Below are positions 5,825 through 10,430 of a stretch of DNA of 10,430 nucleotides, piece after piece. Positions within the stretch are counted from its first letter, which is position 1; the number at the start of each line of letters is the position of its first letter. The position numbers and the translations under genes are program-made. Origin of the DNA: an uncultured Coriobacteriaceae bacterium. Lineage in GTDB: Bacteria > Actinomycetota > Coriobacteriia > Coriobacteriales > QAMH01. The stretch spans positions 1 through 10,430 of the forward strand of contig UQUH01000055.1 of the NCBI GenBank assembly GCA_900544245.1, in the 5' to 3' direction. The notes beneath the pieces were generated by a model. That model saw nothing but the letters and a program-made list of their open reading frames with translations. It was not told the origin of the DNA and made no database searches.

Positions 5825-8800
5825 CGGGCGGCGTCGACGGCGAGGCGGATGCGGTTCTCGCGATTGAGCGCCGAGGACTCGGGATCGTAGTCGATGACCG
5901 TGATGCGCATGTCGGCGAAGCGCTCGTGCAGCTCGCGCAGGGCCCCGCGGGCGCTCACGTGTCCCTTGAGGCAGCCGAAGCTCAGCAGGTAGATGACGTC
6001 GTGGATGCCCTGTTCCTCGAAGAGGGCGAGTTGGTCGAGGTAGCGCACGTCGTCACTCGCGAGAAGCGCGGGGTCGGGCATGATGGGCTCGCATCCGAGC
6101 GACTCGAGCATCTCGACGACGTGGTCGTTCATGAAGGGCTCGAACACGATGAGCGGATTGCCGACGATGCCGATGCGCGGGCGAGGATTCGAGTGAGCTT
6201 TCTCGACTGCGCTCACTTCGTTCGCTCCGCTCAAAATGACAGAGGGAACCATGTCCTCGGCGGCTCCGCTCGAAATGACAGTATCCCATGGCACCCAGAC
6301 GTACTCGGGCGTGCGGCCGCAGGCACGCTCGACGATGCGGGGCACGGCATCGGTCAGGCAGGTCTCGCAGACCCGCGGAAGCTCGACGCGCGTGATGCCG
6401 GGATCGTCGCGCAGCATGCGGATGACGCGCGCCGCCATCGCGTTGGCGGTGAAGCACGCGTCCTTCACGCAGCTGCGCCGCGCGCACTCGAGGTCATCGG
6501 CGTCGAGGGGGCGTTTGGCGATGTCGGCGAGCAGCGAAGCGGTCTTGCCGGGGACGGCGGGGCATTCCTGGCGGAATCTCTCGGCTGCGCTGCCTTCGGC
6601 GGTTTTGCCATCCTCGACCTCCCCGCGCATGGCGATGGCCGCGGCAAGCGTGCGCAGGCGAATGCGGATGTGCGCGAGATCGCTGATGTCGTCGATCTTG
6701 AGCGTCGTGCACGGCTTGCCCGCCGCGTCGAGCACGTCGGCCGCCTCCTCGATCGACACCGCCTCGAACCCGCAGCCAAACGACTGCAGGAACACGGCAT
6801 CGAGCTGCGGATGGCCGGCGACGAAGCGCGCGATCCCGACGAGCCGCTTGGCCGGCATCCACGGATGCGGGCCTTCCAGGTGCGCGTTCGCGCACGAAGG
6901 GTCGGCTGCCGCGAGGCCCGCCACGCCCAGCACGGCAAACCCCAACTGGGCGAGCTCGCGATCGATGCCGTGCAGTAGCGCCTCGTCCATGTGGTAGGGA
7001 CGTCCGGCGAGCACGATGCCGTGACGCGACGGGTCCTCGGCAAGCCAGCGCAGGGCGTCCTCGGTTCGCCTCGCGAGCTCGGCGCTGACCTCCTCCTGGC
7101 GCTGCATCGCCGTGGAAAATGCACGGTCGAATTCGTCGCGCGTGATGGCGGGTACCTCGTCGCCGGCAAGCTCGTTCACGGCGGCAAGTAACCGCTCCAT
7201 CGAGGCCTCGTCGCGTACAAATCGCGCGGGACGGTAGTTGGCGAGCTCGGGCGACACAATGGGCGCGAGACCGCCGCCGCTTCGGGCCGTCCCGACGTTG
7301 GCGGCGAGCGCGCTGGCGTATCCGGTCTGGACCGGGCAATGGTAGTTGCGCGTGAAGCGCGGCATGAAGACGGCATCGCAGCCGCCCTCGCACAGACTGA
7401 AGTAGCGCACGTGCGACGTCTTGGCCGGATAGCACGCGCTCTCGGAAGGCACCGTCTCCCACGCCTCGCTCATGCGGTCGGCCTCGCAGCCGGTCCGGGG
7501 CAGCATGACGCTGAAGCCGAGCTCGACGAGCAACGTGCGCCAGAAGGGCCGGTACGCGAACAGCGCCATCGAGTCCATGAAGCCGATGCGCCGCGAACCG
7601 CGACTCCCCTGCTGTTCGATGTTGCCAAACGACGCGATCAGGCGCTGCTCGTCGGCGATGACGTTGGGGGCATGATGCGATAGCGGACCTGGCTGGATGG
7701 CACGTTCGCCACCTCCCCATCGGCGCCGCGGTTCGTCGAGGCCACGCTCACACCTGTTGTCGCTGACGAAGCAGCGCGTCCTCTCGGCATCGAAGCTCAC
7801 GACCGACAGCTCGCATGCGTTCGCGCAGCCCGTGCACGTGACCTTCTCGCGGCGGACCTCGAGACGCTGGAGCTCGTCGGGGCCGACAAGGCCACTTCTC
7901 GCCGTCGTGTCCGCACCCGCCTCGTCGAGCGCGAAGAGTGCGCAGCCGATCGCCCCCATGAGATGCGCCTGCGTGGGCCGCACCGCCTCGACGCCACATA
8001 GCAGCTCAAAGGCGCGCAGCACGGCGTCCGACCGGAAAGTCCCGCCCTGGACGACCACGCGTTGACCGGGCTGCGGGATGCGGTCGTCGCCGATGATGCG
8101 ATGCAGGGCGTTCTTGACGACCGAGTACGCGACGCCGGCGGCGATGTCCTCGATCGGCGCACCGGCCTTCTGCGCGTGCTTGACCCGCGAGTTCATGAAG
8201 ACCGTGCACTTGGTGCCCAGGTCGATGGGATGGCGCGCGAGCAGGGCGTCATCGGCGAACTGCCACGGCGTCGTCTTGAGCGCGGCGGCCGTTCCCTCGA
8301 TGAACGCGCCACATCCGCTCGAGCACGCCTCGTTGAGCGCCGCATCGGTCACCATGCCGTGCCGCACCCACAGCGCCTTCATGTCCTGGCCGCCGATGTC
8401 GAGCAGGAAGTCGAGGTCATCGCACAGGTGCCGCGCCGAGCGCAGGTGCGCGGCCGTCTCGACGACGCCCATGTCGACGCCGAACGCGGCACGTAGCAGC
8501 TCCTCGCCGTAGCCGGTCGCGCACGCGCGGGCGATCCACATGCTCGGCTTTGCATGCGGCAGGCACGAGGGCGGCTCGATCTTGCGGTACAGCCCGTCGA
8601 GCGCCTCACGCAGCGTCTCGACGAGGTCGCCGCGGATGGGTTCGTAGACGCTGTAGACGATCTGCGCATCGGCGTTGAGCGCGACGAGCTTGAGGGTCGT
8701 CGATCCCGCGTCGATGCCGAGGAACAGGGGGCCCGTCGCCTCGTAGATGCTCTGGCGCTCGAACTCGGCCTGGCCATGGCGCGCGCGAAACGCCGCGAGC

Positions 8801-9696
8801 TCGTCGGCGTCCTCGAACAGCGGCGGCAAAAACGCGAGGTCGCTCTCGAGCTCGCCCATGGAGGCGACGCGCCGCTCGAACTCGGCCGTGTTCATGACGA
8901 CGGGATCGCAGCTGAGTCGCCGCGCGTCATCCGAAAGCAGCGACGCGCCCGTGACGGTGAACAGATGCGCGTTCTTCGGCTTGGCGCCATAGCGTGCCGA
9001 AAGCCCGAGCGTCCGGCGAAACGCGTGGACGAGGTACGGCATGTGCTCGAGCGGACCGCCCAGGAAGACGACGTTGCCACGGATGGGGCGCCCGCAGGCA
9101 AGCCCCGATAGCGTCTGACGCACGACGGCGTCGAAGACGCTCGCGGCGATGTCGGCCTTGCTCGCGCCGGCGTTGAGCAGCGGACGCACGTCGGTCTGCG
9201 CGAACACGGCGCACCGCGAGGCGATCGGGTAGCTGCGGCTCGCGCCAAAGGCCAGCTGGCTCATCTGGCTGCTGCGCATGTCGAGCATGTAGGCGATGGT
9301 GTCGATGAAGCCGCCGGTTCCGCCCGCGCACGTCGCGTTCATGCGCTGTTCGGGTCGCTCGTCGAGGTAGATGATCTTCGCGTCCTCGCCGCCAAGTTCG
9401 ATGACGACGTCGGCGTCCGGCTCGAGAGTGCGCACGGCGTGCGTCGTGGCGACGACCTCCTGCACGAAGGGGATGCCGAGGACGCGCGCGACCTCGATCG
9501 CGGCCGAGCCGGTCATGGCGATCGACGCGTCGACAGGACCATGGCGCCAGTTGAGGTCGTGTATGGCCTCGCCCAGCGTGCGTGCGATGTTGGCGCGATG
9601 ACGCATGTAGGCATCGTAGACGACGGTGCCCGCCTCGTCGAGCACGACGAGCTTGAGTGTCTTGGAACCGGCGTCGATGCCGATGCGATACGTCAT
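5821..9696 (-). CDS. Giant tandem 2-hydroxyacyl-CoA dehydratase activase-like protein
   Basis: A 1291-residue protein of the long activase family (two BcrAD_BadFG/CoA_E_activ domains plus DUF2229 and COG3580/COG3581-type regions). Known single activases are ATP-driven iron-sulfur proteins that inject a low-potential electron into 2-hydroxyacyl-CoA dehydratases; the substrate of this long form is not established. Domain 1 (1-255) has GIDAGSKTLKLVVLD at 6-20, GGEDAKI at 102-108 and cluster cysteines Cys123 (CAGGTGGF) and Cys162 (CAVFAQTDV). Domain 2 (326-590) has GIDAGSTTLKLVAL, IGGQDMK at 434-440 and Cys458, Cys462, Cys497. A Cys cluster follows (621, 624, 628, 642, 649). The DUF2229-like part starts near 703 and has CYPAKTSHVRY; further cysteines are at 787, 975, 1071, 1076, 1081, 1110 and 1113. 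A COG3581-like end spans about 1174-1291. The ATG has GAGGT five bases upstream. No separate dehydratase subunits are in the window. The family is clear, the function is not. Confidence 0.88.
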   Translation of the reverse strand: MTYRIGIDAGSKTLKLVVLDEAGTVVYDAYMRHRANIARTLGEAIHDLNWRHGPVDASIAMTGSAAIEVARVLGIPFVQEVVATTHAVRTLEPDADVVIELGGEDAKIIYLDERPEQRMNATCAGGTGGFIDTIAYMLDMRSSQMSQLAFGASRSYPIASRCAVFAQTDVRPLLNAGASKADIAASVFDAVVRQTLSGLACGRPIRGNVVFLGGPLEHMPYLVHAFRRTLGLSARYGAKPKNAHLFTVTGASLLSDDARRLSCDPVVMNTAEFERRVASMGELESDLAFLPPLFEDADELAAFRARHGQAEFERQSIYEATGPLFLGIDAGSTTLKLVALNADAQIVYSVYEPIRGDLVETLREALDGLYRKIEPPSCLPHAKPSMWIARACATGYGEELLRAAFGVDMGVVETAAHLRSARHLCDDLDFLLDIGGQDMKALWVRHGMVTDAALNEACSSGCGAFIEGTAAALKTTPWQFADDALLARHPIDLGTKCTVFMNSRVKHAQKAGAPIEDIAAGVAYSVVKNALHRIIGDDRIPQPGQRVVVQGGTFRSDAVLRAFELLCGVEAVRPTQAHLMGAIGCALFALDEAGADTTARSGLVGPDELQRLEVRREKVTCTGCANACELSVVSFDAERTRCFVSDNRCERGLDEPRRRWGGGERAIQPGPLSHHAPNVIADEQRLIASFGNIEQQGSRGSRRIGFMDSMALFAYRPFWRTLLVELGFSVMLPRTGCEADRMSEAWETVPSESACYPAKTSHVRYFSLCEGGCDAVFMPRFTRNYHCPVQTGYASALAANVGTARSGGGLAPIVSPELANYRPARFVRDEASMERLLAAVNELAGDEVPAITRDEFDRAFSTAMQRQEEVSAELARRTEDALRWLAEDPSRHGIVLAGRPYHMDEALLHGIDRELAQLGFAVLGVAGLAAADPSCANAHLEGPHPWMPAKRLVGIARFVAGHPQLDAVFLQSFGCGFEAVSIEEAADVLDAAGKPCTTLKIDDISDLAHIRIRLRTLAAAIAMRGEVEDGKTAEGSAAERFRQECPAVPGKTASLLADIAKRPLDADDLECARRSCVKDACFTANAMAARVIRMLRDDPGITRVELPRVCETCLTDAVPRIVERACGRTPEYVWVPWDTVISSGAAEDMVPSVILSGANEVSAVEKAHSNPRPRIGIVGNPLIVFEPFMNDHVVEMLESLGCEPIMPDPALLASDDVRYLDQLALFEEQGIHDVIYLLSFGCLKGHVSARGALRELHERFADMRITVIDYDPESSALNRENRIRLAVDAAR
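6190..6281 (-). repeat. Dispersed intergenic-type repeat inside the activase gene
   Basis: On the minus strand two partial copies of one unit occur: TGTCATTTCGAGCGGAGC from 6280 and TGTCATTTTGAGCGGAGC from 6241. The second continues into a run of GAACGAAGTGAGCGCAGTCG type ending near 6190. This is the kind of repeat that, in another frame, gives the familiar spurious peptide CHFERSERSERSRESS in many bacterial genomes. Here it is read in the activase frame as residues 1139-1170 (VILSGANEVSAVEKA in part) with no stop. It falls between the Cys-rich region and the IGIVGNP segment, likely a linker. Confidence 0.75.
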
Positions 9697-9713
9697 GGGC
9701 GACCTCGAGCGGG

Positions 9714-9744
9714 TGAGACAGATTGGACAGGTACATCTGTCTCA
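9714..9744. promoter_or_regulatory. Perfect palindrome over the activase transcription start
   Basis: TGAGACAGAT (9714-9723) and ATCTGTCTCA (9735-9744) form an exact 10-bp inverted repeat with an 11-base centre. It abuts the -10 box of the activase promoter and covers the expected start of transcription, the classic place for a repressor operator; as RNA it would form a hairpin in the leader. Its outer heptamers (TGAGACA/TGTCTCA) are the same as in the elements at 5795-5823 and 9818-9846, though the spacing is two bases longer. A REP-like repeat is the alternative. Confidence 0.6.
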
Positions 9745-9746
9745 TT

Positions 9747-9775
9747 ATTATACGAGGCGGAAAATAAGGTGTGAG
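9747..9775 (-). promoter_or_regulatory. Activase gene promoter
   Basis: On the minus strand a perfect TATAAT (9752-9747) lies 17 bases after CTCACA (9775-9770), which matches four of six bases of TTGACA. Transcription would start near 9740, leaving a leader of about 45 bases that begins inside the palindrome. A promoter here means the activase gene is transcribed separately from the membrane-protein gene upstream. Confidence 0.65.
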
Positions 9776-9816
9776 GGCAAGGTGCAGTCCGATGCCGAGC
9801 CGTTGCCTTGGGCCGA

Positions 9817-9850
9817 ATGAGACAGTTGCTCAGAGACGTTGTCTCATTTG
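9817..9850. repeat. Palindromic repeat copy 2 at the membrane-protein stop codon
   Basis: A 34-base element with arms TGAGACA (9818-9824) and TGTCTCA (9840-9846) around 15 bases. It is the inverted counterpart of the element at 5791-5824, differing at two positions. The minus-strand TGA stop of the membrane-protein gene (9846-9844) lies in the arm, just as the activase stop does in copy 1. An inner GAGAC-AAC-GTCTC hairpin (minus strand) is also possible. There is no T-run, so it is a poor intrinsic terminator by itself. Confidence 0.7.
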
Positions 9851-10430
9851 CGGCGCTTCCTCCACCAGTGCGACAGCGCACCCGTAAGCCAACCCACGAG
9901 GGGGATCGTCAGGAACACCACCCACGCGGGATGCGGCTGGTTGCAGACGAACGCCATGTAGCAGAACCAGCAAATCGCGCCGACCACGTAGAGCGTGCAG
10001 AAGAACCCCGCGATGCGCTTCGCGCCGAAAAGACCGCCCAACGCGTAGTAGACGGGAATGGCGGCGATCAGGAACAGGCCGTAGCCCCATGCGTCGTACA
10101 CGAGGCCGACTAATATATATGCGACAAGCACTACCAGCGGAAACGGAAAGCGGTTCCACGCGCGCAGAAACGACGACCCCCTCTTGCCGGTCCCCATGTA
10201 CGCGTTCGCGTCGGCCAGGTTGTCGAACTCGCGGTCGTTGATGTGGACGCCGTCCCAGCCCACGTGCACGTGGTCGCCCTTCTTGCCGTCGATGACGTTC
10301 ACGCCGTCGCGCCAGTTGATGTGGACGTAGTCCTTGCCGTCCTCGACGTGGATGCCGTCGAAGCCTATGTGGGTCGAGCCGTCGCCCTTGCGAGACGTGT
10401 CGGCATCGCCGGCACCATCGGCGTCGTCTT
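9844..10430 (-). CDS. Membrane protein with N-terminal beta-type repeats (5' end missing)
   Basis: The reading frame is open to the right edge of the window, so the N-terminus is outside it; 194 residues are visible. Visible residues 19-66 contain about three short repeats of the pattern H-I/V-G-F/W-D-G-I/V-H-I/V (HIGFDGIHVEDG, DGVNVIDGKKGD, HVHVGWDGVHIND), which suggests a small beta solenoid or sheet. From about residue 95 there are four hydrophobic segments (near 95-112, 115-133, 138-162 and 167-185), ending in the positively charged tail HWWRKRRK. This layout, a repeat domain followed by membrane segments, resembles envelope-stress or sensor-type small membrane proteins, but I do not recognise a named family. 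A GTG at 10302 is a possible internal start but lacks a ribosome binding site and would cut the repeats. The gene lies upstream of the activase, separated by its promoter. Confidence 0.75.
   Translation of the reverse strand, partial: DDADGAGDADTSRKGDGSTHIGFDGIHVEDGKDYVHINWRDGVNVIDGKKGDHVHVGWDGVHINDREFDNLADANAYMGTGKRGSSFLRAWNRFPFPLVVLVAYILVGLVYDAWGYGLFLIAAIPVYYALGGLFGAKRIAGFFCTLYVVGAICWFCYMAFVCNQPHPAWVVFLTIPLVGWLTGALSHWWRKRRK

Noticed and set aside
6053..6487. Minus-strand frame containing CHFERSERSERSRESS
   Set aside because: This is the usual spurious translation of a dispersed repeat and overlaps the intact activase gene in another frame.
10300..10302. GTG as the start of the right-edge membrane protein
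   Set aside because: No ribosome binding site. The frame continues openly to the window edge, and the repeat pattern continues upstream of this codon.
1..10430. CRISPR array, tRNA, rRNA, insertion sequence or prophage genes
   Set aside because: No regularly spaced repeats, no tRNA-like cloverleaf that I could recognise, and no transposase, integrase or phage protein in any frame.

Overview
The window looks like chromosomal DNA from a high-GC anaerobic actinobacterium, most likely class Coriobacteriia (Eggerthellaceae-like gut or oral lineage). This is inferred from the GC-rich, C/G-ending codon use, the actinobacterial-style GuaA, a gadC-gadB acid-resistance operon, and a giant oxygen-sensitive-type 2-hydroxyacyl-CoA dehydratase activase. 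The taxonomic call comes from reading the sequence and was not checked by any search.

Layout. (1) 175-1818, minus strand: guaA, GMP synthase, with its own promoter, a strong ribosome binding site before a GTG start, and a terminator candidate at the left edge. (2) 1819-2497: a 680-base gene-free stretch. Its left part carries degenerate repeats and a perfect 10-bp palindrome. Its right part is very AT-rich and holds three same-strand DnaA-box-like 9-mers, a hairpin flanked by A/T tracts, and the extended -10 promoter and structured leader of the gad operon. (3) 2498-5654, plus strand: gadC (glutamate:GABA antiporter), then gadB (glutamate decarboxylase). Together they import glutamate, consume a cytoplasmic proton by decarboxylation, and export GABA. 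The gadC-gadB gap contains a GNRA-capped hairpin just before the gadB ribosome binding site. A strong hairpin follows gadB and probably terminates transcription from both sides. (4) 5821-9696, minus strand: one 1291-residue protein with two tandem activase (ASKHA ATPase, iron-sulfur) domains, a Cys-rich linker, a DUF2229-type region and a COG3580/COG3581-like C-terminal half. Its promoter has a perfect palindrome over the expected transcription start. (5) 9844-10430, minus strand: the 3' part of a membrane protein with an N-terminal beta-type 'HxGxDGxH' repeat and four predicted membrane segments; its 5' end is outside the window.

The most unusual structure is a family of 'TGAGACA...TGTCTCA' palindromes around the giant activase gene. 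Two copies, 32 of 34 bases identical and in inverted orientation, sit exactly at the stop codons of the two leftmost-reading genes of the right half (activase and membrane protein). A third, divergent one sits at the activase promoter. In addition, a well-known kind of dispersed intergenic repeat lies inside the activase coding sequence, in frame, adding about 30 residues to a domain linker. I do not see a complete new defence or mobile system here. The best candidates for something undescribed are the function of the stand-alone giant activase and the role of its palindromes.
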